This document shows, piece after piece, positions 11,681 to 23,285 of a DNA stretch of 64,000 nt. Position numbers and translations under genes: made by a program. The notes below the pieces were generated by a model. The model made no database searches and was not told the origin of the DNA. It saw only the letters and a list, made by a program, of their open reading frames with translations. The stretch comes from Megaustenia siamemsis. Lineage: Eukaryota > Mollusca > Gastropoda > Stylommatophora > Ariophantidae. Position 1 is the stretch's first letter. Each line of letters starts with the position of its first letter. The stretch is taken from assembly GCA_032433765.1 (NCBI GenBank), contig JAVIAB010000101.1, forward strand, positions 67,188,640 to 67,252,639, written 5' to 3'.

Positions 11681-11776
11681 ATATACCTTACATTTACAAA
11701 AAGTCGTATGTGAATATATATGGTAGTGTATATATACATATTCACATACGACTTTTTGTAAATGTAAGGTATATTT
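11679..11776. repeat. perfect 38-bp inverted repeat
   Basis: The left arm 11679-11716 (begins AAATATACCTTACATTTACA) and right arm 11739-11776 are exact reverse complements, separated by 22 bp. It could form a long hairpin or cruciform. Confidence 0.93.
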
Positions 11777-12289
11777 TGTAGGACGAGGCTTTCATTATCC
11801 TCTCTCATTGGAAAACATAATCAATAAAGTCTTGTCAAAAGCAAGTCCTGCCTGGAGATGTTTGGAGGCCAACAACTGCACAGCAAGTCTAGACTGATTA
11901 TTGTTTTATTGGGATAAATGAAAATTTACTGAAACAATCGAAGAAACGAAACAAGCTTTTAAAGCCAAAATCCTATCAGAAATGTAGGCAGCAAGAGCGG
12001 ACGTACTGTAAGGACTTTCTCAAATCTGACTTGACGAATTCCGTTCTGATTCAACGAAAATGTTGCTCCCTTCAGTATATATTATGCCATCATCACATAT
12101 ATCACACAATAAGGTAAATCCGCTACACTTTTCTTTTCTCCAATGTCTTCGTTAGTGGTAAAGCCATTTAAAAAATGCCGCATTTCGTATCCAATGATCA
12201 TCTTATATTTCGATATTTTCGATTATGATCTAATTCATTATTCAGATGCCATTCTTTGATCTTATGATCAGTTTACTCATTCTTCTTCC
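11777..12289. other. no recognisable gene
   Basis: AT-rich intergenic or intronic sequence. Nothing recognised. Confidence 0.5.
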
Positions 12290-12565
12290 TCTTCTTTTCT
12301 CTTTTCACTGACACCTAAAAGGTGTCGTGGTTTATATCATTTGTCGTTCTTAAGCTTTAAGAATTGTCTGAATTAGTGATTTTCCTTTGTTGTTACATGT
12401 CTCTGTCACTGCATCTATCCATCTTCTTCTGGGTCTTCCTAATGGTCTTTTTCCACGCATTCTCGAGAAGAACGCCCTTGATGGTGATTGGTAATGGTTC
12501 ATTTTGACCAGGTGGCCAAACTATTGAAGTTGTTCGTTCGAAATAACACAAGAACGCTTGAATTT
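12290..12565 (-). mobile_element. LINE-F C-terminal remnant
   Basis: Minus strand reads FGHLVKMNHYQSPSRAFFSR then MRGKRPLGRPRRRWIDAVTE, the FGH...GKR.GRP..RW block found at the C-terminus of many LINE reverse transcriptases, followed by a stop and a GAAGAGGAAGAAG tail like that of LINE-D. 5'-truncated. Confidence 0.72.
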
Positions 12566-12939
12566 CTTTTACTAATGTCATTGAAATTCATTGATAATTG
12601 GAATTACTTCAATAAATGGACAGCAGAGATCGATGAAGAGAAAAGGGCAGGGATACGATAGTCGTGTTAAATAGGTTAATATAATGATGTCATTAAGGAA
12701 ATTACAGTATTTAGGTTCATCCATCGACAATGAAGACTGCCAAGCACAGATTTGAGAAGATGTTTTAATTTGCCTCAATTAAACAAAAGAATAAGATGAA
12801 CACAATAAATATTAATGCACATTACACAATGTATGAATAAGGATGAATTATTGTTTTTATTTTTAATTGATTTAATGAAAACCACAGATTAAAAAAAAAA
12901 ATTCAAATCGTTGGACCAACAGACAATTAATAACATGCC

Positions 12940-13635
12940 TGACTAGCACAAAAGTTATTGAGTCATTTGCGGGTTATCATCATTGCACTCCGAACATGTC
13001 CAGATGTGTTCAGATCACCTTCTCAGCAAGTCCCACAGTGTCCAGCGATTGACCACTCCAGTTCTGTGTTGCTTGACAAGTCTTCTTACACGCCCACTAA
13101 GTTTCTCGTTTCTGTCTGTGCCCATCTTAATTCCCATCTCTTTCATCCGAAGAAATGGAGTGAACTCATGCCTGGCGAAGCCATGTACCCTTCCTACATA
13201 TCGGAGAGTATTGATGACATCCACCTGATCCGTTGGTTGACTGTCCTCAACGATAGTTCAGCTAGCCAACCTCTCCACTTTTTCATTTCCCAGTATTTTT
13301 GCATATCCAGGGGCGTAGACAAAGATGACGTATTTTTGACGTCTGCAATGACTCTAACAATTGCCTGCGTACAGAACCTGTAGCATCTTTTTTGTTTAAT
13401 CACAATCTCCGAATCACTGACAAAGCAGGATTGGGTGTAGTCTTGTGAATCTAACCAGAAGAGTGCCCTGATCACTGCCATCACCTCCATCTTCATGTTA
13501 CTCATGGTCATAACGTATGCACCACTAACTTCAATGACTATTCTGCCTGTCGAGCGTGGTGCAATTGTCCATGCTCTTCTTTGGTGTCGTATTGCTGATC
13601 CGTCTGTATAGAAGCCTATAAACACACACATCTGT
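12940..13635 (-). mobile_element. LINE-E with RNase H domain, 5'-truncated
   Basis: The minus ORF at 13194-13631 reads FYTDGSAIRHQRRAWTIA near its start, then MKMEVMAVIRALFWLDSQ and CFVSDSEIVI. These carry the first Asp, the Glu and the second Asp of an RNase H active site. The fourth acidic residue is not seen. The frame then shifts to NRWTLWDLLRR and the terminal ...CSECNDDN segment shared with other LINE-E pieces. RNase H of this form occurs in I/Nimb-type LINEs. No reverse transcriptase is left. Confidence 0.75.
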
Positions 13636-13689
13636 AAGTTTAATCATGTTATATTCACATCCACAACATTTAAGAAACAAGTTACTTAC

Positions 13690-13710
13690 AAATGTTGCTG
13701 ACGTCACAAT
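13690..13710 (-). CDS. candidate micro-exon, 21 nt
   Basis: The acceptor AAATGCTTCTACTTCAG and the donor TTT|GTAAGTAAC enclose 21 nt reading IVTSATF in phase 0; phase 2 has TGA. It lies about 60 bp upstream, in transcription order, of the RNase H fragment of LINE-E, which would be in the following intron. Confidence 0.55.
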
Positions 13711-13784
13711 CTGAAGTAGAAGCATTTAAATTTTACATGAGACAAATGTTCCTCGAATAAATAATCGGCCGGTAGCGATGAATC

Positions 13785-14665
13785 CCCCCTACTGTTTATT
13801 ACATACATGGACCATATATGCAAGTTAGCCAACACATCAGAGACAGCGGAGATCAACGAGCTTTTATTTGCAGACGATCAGGCACTAATACATGAAACAA
13901 TAGAAGACCTACAAGAACACTTAAACAAACTCAACATCTCAGGCACAAAATACAACATGAAAATCAACATCAACAAAACAGAAGTCATGAATGTCGCCAA
14001 AAATAAACAGAAAATCAACATAACTATAGAAGGCATACAACTAAAACAAGTAGAGGAATTCAAATACCTAGGAAGTCTAATGCCAAACGATAATTCCCAA
14101 ACAGCAGAGATAGAATCAAGATGCAACAAAGCTTATCAAATCATCGGACAGTTATCACCACTATTGTCCAACACTGAAATAACTCTGGAGGCAAAACGAG
14201 CACTATACAATACAACCTTCATCCCAACGTTGTGCTACCAATGCCAGACTTGGACCCTAGATGCAAGAACAATAAGAAAAATAAACTCAACAGAGATGAA
14301 ATGTGTTAGACGAATGACAGGAAACAGTCTGAGAGATAAGATCAGAAATGAAGAACTGAGAAAAAAGCTAGGAATAGCCCCCGCCATAGAATATATAATG
14401 AAACACAGGATAACATGGTTTGGCCACGTGACAAGGCAGCAAGAACAAAACACAACACAACGAACCTTCAACAAACTTTGTGAGAACACCAGACCCAAGG
14501 ACCGACCACGAATAAGATGGGTCGATGAAATATTAGAAGCACTAGGAAACATAACAGCAGCAGAGGCGAACAGAAGAGCGAAAGACCGCAAATTATATCT
14601 CCACTCGACGCTGAAAGGCAGATGAGGAAGGAAAGTAGAAAAAGAAGAGGAAGAAGCGATGAACA
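13785..14665 (+). mobile_element. LINE-D reverse transcriptase, C-terminal half, intact frame
   Basis: A clean 272-residue ORF (13807-14625). It begins just before the catalytic FADDQALIHE (residues 21-24 FADD), continues with KYLGSLMPND (about 87), the QTWTLDARTIRKINSTEMK block (147-165), ITWFGHVTRQ and RPKDRPRIRWVDEILEALGN, and ends in KGR. The usual fingers, motif A and motif B are missing, so it is a 5'-truncated copy. It is notably free of stops, so probably young. The tail is a GAAGAGGAAGAAG run. Confidence 0.85.
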
Positions 14666-14778
14666 TTTGATTTCTTCGTGATGTTTGTTTCTTTCAAACT
14701 ATAATGTATTTAGTTATAATAGTCAATTAAGCATTTTTATTAATGGGAAGAATAATGACTTTACGTTCTTTCATATGT

Positions 14779-15536
14779 CATCATCATCATGTACCCTGCC
14801 GGTTGCGTAGGCGATCATGTCCCTCCACAATCTTCTATCTACAGTGCATCGTATCAGTTCTGTTGTTGACTGTTTTCCATGCCATGACACCAAGCTATCC
14901 AGTATTTTCTCTCTTTGTCGTCCGCGATCTCCCTGTCCTTTTATTTTGCCAGTTGTAACCAAGTATTCCAACTTTCCTCTTCTCATGATGTGCCCGAAAA
15001 ATGTTGATTGTTTCTTTCTGATGTTTTTTAGGAGCTCCCTTTTTGTGTTGCCCTCTTTAAGAACTTCCTCATTGGTCTTTTTATCTGTCCAGGGAACTTT
15101 CAACATTCTTCTGAGAAATCCCATCTTTGTGGCCTCTAATTGTCTTTTCATTTGTTTGTCTACTGTCCATGATTTGCTTCCATAGGTCAGAATTGGTTCT
15201 ATATAGCACCGGTGAACTCTCTTTCTCATTTTTATTGACATAGATTTGTTGCATAAGATATTTTTCATTTTCTGAAATGCTATTTTGGTCTGAGCTATTA
15301 TGCTTTTTTATTTCTGTGGTGCATCTCCCATCTGATGTAATTATTGTGCCCAAGTATTTGAAACGTTGCACTTGTTTTAGATTTGTCTCGTTTATTTTTA
15401 TTCTGCATGGTGGTGATTATTGTTTCTTCGATATAACCATTACTTCTGTTTTCTTACTATTCAGACTGAGACCTTTTTTGTTGCTTTCTTCTACTATTAT
15501 GTCTATCATTTCTTGTAGTTCGTTCTCTGTCTCTGC
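14779..15536 (-). mobile_element. LINE-B, 5'-truncated, 758 bp
   Basis: The minus ORF at 14771-15268 reads MSIKMRKRVHRCYIEPILTY, ATKMGFLRRMLKVPWTDKKT, FFGHIMRRGKLEYLVTTGKI and TTELIRCTVDRRLWRDMIAY. An overlapping frame to 15371 has RFKYLGTIITSDGRCTTEIK. The tail is (GAT)n. A perfect 12-bp target-site duplication, TCTTTCATATGT, is at 14767-14778 and 15537-15548, so both ends are exact. Confidence 0.92.
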
Positions 15537-15662
15537 TCTTTCATATGTAACCTGAACAAATGACGACAATTTAAATTAGCATAGTTAATGCGGTTAAGGG
15601 TTTCTTTTCTTAAATTGCAAAAACTTTCTCTAATACGAGTTTAGTGGTTCAAACAAAATTAC

Positions 15663-15698
15663 CTCTGGAGTTATCTCTGCCATTCGCTCTAGCTCTTT
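15663..15698 (-). CDS. candidate micro-exon, 36 nt
   Basis: The acceptor TTTGCATTTCTAG is short but clean. The donor is GAG|GTAATTTTG. The 36 nt reads KELERMAEITPE in phase 0; phase 2 has TAG. The ELER core matches RAELERI of the 34671 exon and the first 20 or so bases are alike, so this may be a duplicate that grew at its 3' end. It sits just outside the target-site duplication of the LINE-B copy at 14779-15536. Confidence 0.5.
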
Positions 15699-15744
15699 CT
15701 AGAAATGCAAACCGATTTATAATTTAAAAAAAAGCAATTACATA

Positions 15745-15843
15745 AAGTGGTGTATCAACAGCAATTATATATATTAGTGTATCAACAGCAATTACATAAA
15801 ATAGTGTATCAACAGCAATTATATATATTAGTGTATCATTAGC

Positions 15844-15878
<35 letters not shown>

Positions 15879-16290
15879 TGTATCAACAGCAATTATATAA
15901 AATAGTGTATCAACAGCAATTAAATATATTAGTGTAGCAACAGCAATTACATAAAATCGTGTATCAACAGCAATTATATAAAGTAGTGTATCAACAGCAA
16001 TTACATAAAGTAGTGTAACAACATCAATTACATAAAGTAAGGTATCAACAGCAATTATATAAGGTAGTGTATTATCATCAATTACATAAAGTAGTGTAAC
16101 AATATCAATTACATAAAGTAGTGTATCAACAGCAATTATATAAATTAGTTCATCAACAACAATTATTTAAGTTAGTGTATCGTCATCAATTATATAAATT
16201 AGAGTATCAAGAGCAATTATATCACGTAATGTTTAAGCAACAAATAAATAAAGTAGTGTATCAACAGCAATTTCAAATATTGCAAGATAC
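15745..16290. repeat. 27-bp minisatellite, about 20 copies
   Basis: The unit is AGTAGTGTATCAACAGCAAT followed by TACATAA. A (TA)n run at 15848-15874 interrupts it. The 27-bp period keeps a small plus ORF open (YKLVHQQQL), which is an array artefact. Confidence 0.93.
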
Positions 16291-16669
16291 TCAATCTATC
16301 GTACTTCCTAACATTTTTCCCCAAGGCACAAGAATGAGAAAGCAGGAGTAGGCATCGGTACGTTTATAAAATATGGAGATATATATTCTTCATGGGGGAT
16401 GAGAGGCCGAGATATGTAAACAGGTGCCGTGAAGGCACAGTTAAGAGTACGAAATCCGAATGGAGGGGTGAAATGAGCCTACAAAGCCAAATGAGTTGAG
16501 GGTCAAGACCAGTCCCGCCTGACGAATAAGGACAGAGGTAGAGACCAAGGGTTAGTTTCTGCGATCCAAGAAGAACTGGAGAGCCAGAAGGTCATTTTCT
16601 GGTGTATAGAAGTGTAGAAGGAGCAGAAATCCACAATAAGAAAGGTTGTAGTTTTATCAGACCAAGGAA

Positions 16670-19600
16670 CGAATATGGGGTGTAGTTAGAGTCCTTAACG
16701 AAAGATGGTAGGAAGAACAACAAGTTGGATGTAGTTAGAGTCCTTAACGAAAGATGGTAGGAAGAACAACAAGTTGGATGTAGTTAGAGTCCTTAACGAA
16801 AGATGGTAGGAAGAACAACAAGTTGGATGTAGTTAGAGTCCTTAAAGAAAGATGGTAGAACAACAAGTTGGATGTAGTTAGAGTCCTTTTAACGAAAGAT
16901 GGTAGAACAACAAGTTGGATGTAGTTAGAGTCCTTAACGAAAGATGGTAGAACAACAAGTTGGATGTAGTTAGAGTCCTTAACGAAAGATGGTAGAGCAA
17001 CACGTTGGATGTAGTTAGAGTCCTAAACGAAAGATGGTAGAACAACAAGTTGGATGTAGTTAGAGTCCTTAACGAAAGATGGTAGAACAACAAGTTGGAT
17101 GTAGTTAGAGTCCTTAACGAAAGATGGTAGAACAACAAGTTGGATGTAGTTAGAATCCTTAACGAAAGATGGTAGAACAACAAGTTGGATGTAGTTAGAG
17201 TCCTTAACGAAAGATGGCAGAACAACAAGTTGGATGTAGTTAGAGTCCTTAACGAAAGATGGCAGAACAACAAGTTGGTTGTAGTTAGAGTCCTTAACGA
17301 AAGATGGTAGAACAACAAGTTGGATGTAGTTAGAATCCTTAACGAAAGATGGTAGAACAACAAGTTGGATGTAGTTAGAGTCCTTAACGAAAGATGGTAG
17401 AACAACAAGTTGGATGTAGTTAGAGTCCTTAACGAAAGATGGTAGAACAACAAGTTGGATGTAGTTAGACTCTTTAACGAAAGATGGTAGAACAACAAGT
17501 TGGATGCAGTTAGTGTCCTTTTAAAGAAAGATGGTAGAACAACACGCTGGATGTAGTTAGAGTCCTTAACGAAAGATGGTAGAACAACATGTTGGATGTA
17601 GTTAGTGTCCTTAACAAAAGATGGTAGAACAACATGTTGGATGTAGTTAGTGTCCTTTTAACGAAAGATGGTAGAACAACAAGTTGGATGTAGTTAGAGT
17701 CCTTTTACCGAAAGATGGTAGAACAACAAGTTGGATGTAGTTAGAGTCCTTAACGAAAGATGGTAGAACAACAAGTTGGATGTAGTTAGAGTCCTTAACG
17801 AAAGATGGTAGAACAACAAGTTGGATGTAGTTAGTGTCCTTAACGAAAGATGGTAGAACAACAAGCTGGATGTAGTTAGAGTCCTTAACGAAAGATGGTA
17901 GAACAACATGTTGGATGTAGTTAGTGTCCTTAACGAAAGATGGTAGAACAACAAGTTGGATGTAATTAGAGTCCTTTTAACGAAAGATGGTAGAACAACA
18001 AGTTGGATGTAGTTAGAGTCCTTAACGAAAGATGGTAGAACAACAAGTTGGATGTAGTTAGAGTCCTTTTAACGAAAGATGGTAGAACAACAAGTTGGAT
18101 GTAGTTAGAGTCCTTAACGAAAGATGGTAGAACAACAAGTTAGATGTAGTTAGAGTCCTTAACGAAAGATGGTAGAACAACAAGTTGGATGTAGTTAGAG
18201 TCCTTAACGAAAGATGGTAGGAAGAACAACAAGTTGGATGTAGTTAGAGTCCTTAACGAAAGATGGTAGGAAGAACAACAAGTTGGATGTAGTTAGAGTC
18301 CTTAACGAAAGATGGTAGAACAACAAGTTGGATGTAGTTAGAGTCCTTTTAACGAAAGATGGTAGAACAACAAGTTGGATGTAGTTAGAGTCCTTAACGA
18401 AAGATGGTAGAACAACAAGTTGGATGTAGTTAGAGTCCTTAACGAAAGATGGTAGAGCAACAAGTTGGATGTAGTTAGAGTCCTTAACGAAAGATGGTAG
18501 AACAACAAGTTGGATGTAGTTAGAGTCCTTAGCGAAAGATGGTAGAACAACAAGTTGGATGTAGTTAGAGTCCTTAACGAAAGATGGTAGAACAACAAGT
18601 TGGATGTAGTTAGAGTCCTTAACGAAAGATGGTAGAACAACAAGTTGGATGTAGTTAGAATCCTTAACGAAAGATGGCAGAACAACAAGTTGGATGTAGT
18701 TAGAGTCCTTAACGAAAGATAGCAGAACAACAAGTTGGATGTAGTTTGAGCCCTTAACGAAAGATGGCAGAACAACAAGTTGGATGTAGTTAGAGTCCTT
18801 AACGAAAGATGGTAGAACAACAAGTTGGATGTAGTTAGAGTCCTTAACGAAAGATGGTAGAACAACAAGTTGGATGTAGTTAGTGTCCTTTTAACGAAAG
18901 ATGGTAGAACAACAAGTTGGATGTAGTTAGTGTCCTTAACGAAAGATGGTAGAACAACATGTTGGATGTAGTTAGTGTCCTTAACGAAAGATGGTAGAAC
19001 AACATGTTGGATGTATTTAGTGTCCTTTTAACGAAAGATGGTAGAACAACAATTTGGATGTAGTTAGAGTCCTTTTAACGAAAGATGGTAGAACAACAAG
19101 TTGGATGTAGTTAGAGTCCTTAACAAAAGATGGTAGAACAACAAGTTGGATGTAGTTAGAGTCCTTAACGAAAGATGGTAGAACAACATGTTGGATGTAG
19201 TTAGTGTCCTTAACGAAAGATGGTAGAACAACAAGTTGGATGTATTTAGAGTCCTTAACGAAAGATGGTAAAACAAGTTGGATGTAGTTAGTGTCCTTAA
19301 CGAAAGATGGTAGAACAACAAGTTGGATGTAGTTAGAGTCCTTAACGAAAGATGGTAGAACAACATGTTGGATGTAGTTAGAGTCCTTAACGAAAGATGG
19401 TAGAACAACAAGTTGGATGTAGTTAGAGTCCTTTTAACGAAAGATGGTAGAACAACAAGTTGGATGTAGTTAGAGTCCTTAACGAAAGATGGTAGAACAA
19501 CAAGTTGGATGTAGTTAGAGTCCTTAACGAAAGATGGTAGAACATCAAGTTGGATGTAGTTAGAGTCCTTAACGAAAGATGGTAGAAAAAAAAGTTGGAT

Positions 19601-19915
19601 GTAGTTAGAGTCCTTAACGAAAGATGGTAGAACAGCAAGTTGGATGTAGTTAGTGTCCTTAACTAAAGATGGTAGAACAACAAGTTGGATGTAGTTAGAG
19701 TCCTTAACGAAAGATGGTAGAACAACATGTTGGATGTAGTTAGTGTCCTTAACGAAAGATGGTAGAACAACAAGTTGGATGTAGTTAGAGTCCTTAACGA
19801 AAGATGGTAGAACAACATGTTGGATGTAGTTAGTGTCCTTAACGAAAGATGGTAGAACAACAAGTTGGATGTAGTTAGAGTCCTTAACGAAAGATGGTAG
19901 AACAACATGTTGGAT
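16670..19915. repeat. 45-bp minisatellite, about 72 copies, 3.2 kb
   Basis: The unit contains AGTTGGATGTAGTTAGAGTC and CTTAACGAAAGATGGTAGAA, then CAACA. Variants include +3 (CCTTTTAACG), +4 (GGTAGGAAGAAC), CATGTTGG and TTAGTGTCC, distributed in blocks. Since 45 is a multiple of three, the minus strand stays open for hundreds of codons (FYHLSLRTLTTSN repeated). The +3 variant introduces stop-and-restart points rather than frameshifts. No start context, splice site or non-repeat domain supports a protein. Confidence 0.97.
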
Positions 19916-20861
19916 GACGATGTCCACGTAGTCCAAACGTGAAAAGTTGGACAGGAGCAAGCAAAGACTGTACATTTGCTGGGAAAGCAAGGTTTGTGGA
20001 TCCTAGGTAGCATATATAATGTGGGTATAGTAAAGGCCTGGGCAGTAATGATAACGTTGGTGACTTTAGTGGGGATAGTGTTACTTATGATGAGATGGTG
20101 GATTTGACCAGACTATTGTTCCCTACTGTGGTGGTCAGGAGGGTAAGCTGTGTTAAATGTAGAGCTGGAGAATTTTGAATTAACTTGTCATAAACAAATG
20201 AGAACTTCTGTTGTAAAGATGGTGAATCTAGGTCACGTTCTTTCGATCGCTGCAGAAAGTGCATTCGGGGCCTGATTAATTTCGGTTCTCCATTGCACTT
20301 TTCTGTGTTAAAGTAAAAATGATGATCTACTTATTACATCTGCGCTGCTAAAGCGAAGTCGTACGCCGGCAACAGTCCCGTTTTGATAACTAAAGTGTTG
20401 TGAATGAAACCTTCCACCGTCTAGACTTGATCTGCGCTTTACGTCACATTGCTGTTGTTCATGACCGTTGTTGGAATTCCTTGACGCAAGTTATTTCCAT
20501 GTTACTCACTAATGTACACTACTTCGTTAGTCGCAGTTTTATCTCTTTAGAAAAATTGCACCGTGTTTTGTTCGTCGTAGGCTGCTTTCACTACATTAAT
20601 CATGCCGTGCGGCTAAAACCACTGTTCCGCTAGCTGAAAAGCTGACGTACGGTGTTCGAAGCCCGGGGAAGACAGAAACGATGTGAAACAGAAACGGGTG
20701 AAATAAAAATCCTGAGTCGCACACGTCGTGGCGACTGCTTTGACCAAGCGGCCTTCATCCCTCTGGTTCTATCGTTGCCCCCCCCCCCCCTCCGCCCGCC
20801 GACATACACCAGCAATGGTACTATGTGTCGTAAAGATAGAAATTAGGAATCTAAAGGGAGC
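19916..20861. other. unassigned unique sequence
   Basis: Between the large 45-bp array and R1. It includes a C10 run near 20780 and a plus ORF 20400-20633 without known motifs; only the out-of-phase exon candidate at 20510 is noted. Confidence 0.45.
20510..20542 (-). CDS. possible exon, 33 nt, out of phase (weak)
   Basis: The donor is TTA|GTGAGTAACATGG and the acceptor is GCAATTTTTCTAAAGAG. The 33 nt has TAG in phase 0 and is open only in phase 1. It therefore does not fit the phase-0 neighbours at 21750 and 15663. It may be an alternative, terminating or pseudo-exon. Confidence 0.18.
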
Positions 20862-21498
20862 GAAATTGTACGACATTGTTTTATGCTACGTCATCGTAAT
20901 GGCTCATTGTAAATCCCTAGACCGGCCGTACGCTAATCTTACGGTCTGTTGTTTGATTTGCGACGGGGTTAATCTGACGACTAACAGTGTGTCGATATGT
21001 TCGGAATTGGAGTCAACAACGATGGCCTAACATTATCAAGCGCTAAACATTTTTTTTTTTTATACAACGATCATCATTTTCAAGAGAACGTGAGCTTTCG
21101 GTATAAGGTGGATAGGCGGTGGGAACATGAAATGTGTTCCTTATTGCAGTTTCCTCATATTCCAAGTCCGCCTTGTTACAGGAGCTACTGAGTTAAGTGC
21201 TCTGTGTACACCAAGAGCTGTGTGTCTCATCCGTTGTGATCATGTTTCGATATTCCAATTGTTTAGGATGAATGATGATATCGTATGATAGGGAACAGTT
21301 GGCTGTGTTCACTTTCTGTGCTGTTTCGCATTATGTCTTTTGACGTGTGCTGGGACTGCTACGATGGGGACTACAGTTGCCTTTCTTTGTTTGGGAGATG
21401 AGACATTAATTCGGATGATTATGCTGGCACGGGCGGTTGAACAATTATGAATTTTATTTCGTTTGCAGTGATACAGGGGCCTTCCATAACCAAATAAC
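20862..21498 (+). mobile_element. R1 retroposon, near full length
   Basis: Aligns with nearly all of the 8256-8923 copy in opposite orientation, from the TACGTCATCGTAATG region to the GGCCTTCCATAACC end. The left boundary is approximate. Confidence 0.75.
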
Positions 21499-21749
21499 CA
21501 ACAGATGACCTTACTAAATCCACAATGGCGTACTTCCCTCCTCTCCTCCCGCATCCCACCTTAATCATCGGCTTTCATAAATATGTTATCCAGGCGGTTG
21601 GAGAGACTGTAGAGAGACATTAACATTAGAGAGGTCGAAAAAGGTGGGCGACATATATTTGTCAAATGCAGGGGAAGGTGCCAGAAGCGGGGGGTCCAAT
21701 ATCGATATTAAAATTTGTGATTCAGCTAAATGATGAAACAGTTACTCAC

Positions 21750-21770
21750 GTCAAGCTCTTTTTGAGTTTT
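21750..21770 (-). CDS. candidate micro-exon, 21 nt
   Basis: The acceptor CCTCTACTTTTATCACAG and the donor GAC|GTGAGTAACTGTTTC enclose 21 nt reading KTQKELD in phase 0; phase 1 ends in TGA. The exon end and intron start match the 45853 exon (CTTGAC|GTGAGTA), and both have a similar purine-rich stretch on the acceptor side. Confidence 0.56.
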
Positions 21771-21982
21771 CTGTGATAAAAGTAGAGGAAAACAAATACA
21801 AAACATGTCTGCATTAATTTCATTAAAGAGGATATGTTCTTGTTTCTATTATTCAATCAAAACGTTATGCTGTAAACGCAGCCAAATGCAGAACATACAA
21901 TTTATTTTTTATTTAATAACAATTTTGAAAATGAGTATTATCAAAAAAGTATTATTATATTATTATAAAAGATATCATTGTA

Positions 21983-22316
21983 CAGAAGAATGTTGAAAGT
22001 TCCCTGGACAGATAATAAGACTAATAAGGAAGTTCTCAAAGAGGTCAACACAAAAAGGAGGCTTCTAAAAAACATCAGAATGAAACAATCAACATGTTCG
22101 GGCACATCATGAGAAGAGGGAAGTTGGAATACTTGGTTACAACTGGCAAAATAAAAGGAAAGAGAGATCGTGGACGACAAAGAGAGAAAATACTGGATAG
22201 GTTGGTGTCGTGGCATGGAAAACAGTCAACAACAAAACTGATACGATGCACTGTAGATAGAAGACTGTGGAAGAACATTATCGCCTGCGCCAACCGGTTT
22301 AGTACATACCGATGGT
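21983..22316 (+). mobile_element. LINE-B, 5'-truncated, 334 bp
   Basis: Plus-strand C-terminus: RRMLKVPWTDNKTNKEVLKE, then MFGHIMRRGKLEYLVTTGKI and TKLIRCTVDRRLWKNIIACA. One base-level frameshift. An 11 of 12 target-site duplication (GATATCATTGTA and GATATCATTATA) is at 21971-21982 and 22317-22328. Confidence 0.88.
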
Positions 22317-22810
22317 GATATCATTATATGGTTCGTAAAGTAATTTATTTTATTTTTGCTTCACAGAAAATGATAGCATAAGAAGTATTTTATGTAGATG
22401 ATGAATTTGATATGGACAATACTTTACATCCAGTAATAATAATATTAGCTTTTCTAATTTGTGGACAATTAATATGCTTGCTTTATGAATGTTAAACATA
22501 CCTCATTATTCTTCCTCATCATTACTGCAAGATTAATTATCTTTGGGCCATTAGTCATGGCGATTTTATAATTTAATTGTATACATCTGCGATTAGGAGC
22601 TGTTTTCTGAGATGTGGCGAAGGGTTATCTTGTCTACTCGCGGATGACGGTATTGCCATTTACCACGTTTGTCACAACCAAGAGTAAATTAGTATTATCG
22701 GTTACAAACTTAGTAACATCGAAGTAATCATTATTGCTTACAATGGAAACTGTAGTTTTTGCTCAGTTATTTGTTTTTAAACAAACTATTTATCCGTTTA
22801 TTGTTATTAT

Positions 22811-22811
<1 letters not shown>

Positions 22812-22875
<64 letters not shown>
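22812..22875. repeat. (TA)n microsatellite
   Basis: An uninterrupted TA run of about 31 units, after TTATTATTATTA. Confidence 0.95.
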
Positions 22876-22878
<3 letters not shown>

Positions 22879-22949
22879 TGTTGTAAATCTTGAAGCAAAT
22901 GTTAGAAGAGAAATAAGATCTGATACAATTACATGCAATTGCAATAAAC

Positions 22950-23028
22950 AAAAAAAAAAAAAAAAAAAAACAAAAACAAAAAAATAAGAAGCTTGTTACT
23001 GTCTATCATCATCATCATCATCATCATA
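22950..23028. repeat. A-rich tract and (ATC)n
   Basis: An A20-like tract with CAAAAACAAA, then seven ATC units. The latter form the tail end of the minus-strand LINE-C remnant that follows. Confidence 0.85.
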
Positions 23029-23285
23029 GTAGCATGTCTACTGGCGTAGGTAATCATGTTTCTCCACAACTTTCGATTTCGACAGTTTTATATCAATTGT
23101 GTTACCGACCCTCTCCCAAACCATTCTCTCAAGCAGTCTGATATCTCTTCTGCCCAGTTCCCTCTATCTCTTCGTTCATCAACTCTCCAAGTCATTACAA
23201 TACATTTTAACCGTTCCCCTCTCACCACATGGCCAACAATTTATGATTGACTCTTCCCAACACTGGACATCAACTCTCCTCTTGC
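23005..23285 (-). mobile_element. LINE-C 3' remnant
   Basis: The (ATC)n plus the GCGTAGGTAATCATGTTTCT block and following text match the 3' end of LINE-C copies at 37850, 50215 and 61873. It stops at the TTGGCCTCT word, where a 26-bp array begins. Confidence 0.75.

Noticed and set aside
16878..19990. Minus ORFs of 176-308 codons (LFYHLSLRTLTTSN repeats) as a repetitive protein gene
   Set aside because: They arise from a 45-bp period divisible by three. There is no non-repeat domain, leader or splice context, and several copies in other phases are equally open.
22350..22390. Plus-strand exon after TTTATTTTTGCTTCACAG
   Set aside because: Good acceptor, but no nearby donor of quality and on the opposite strand to the micro-exon series.
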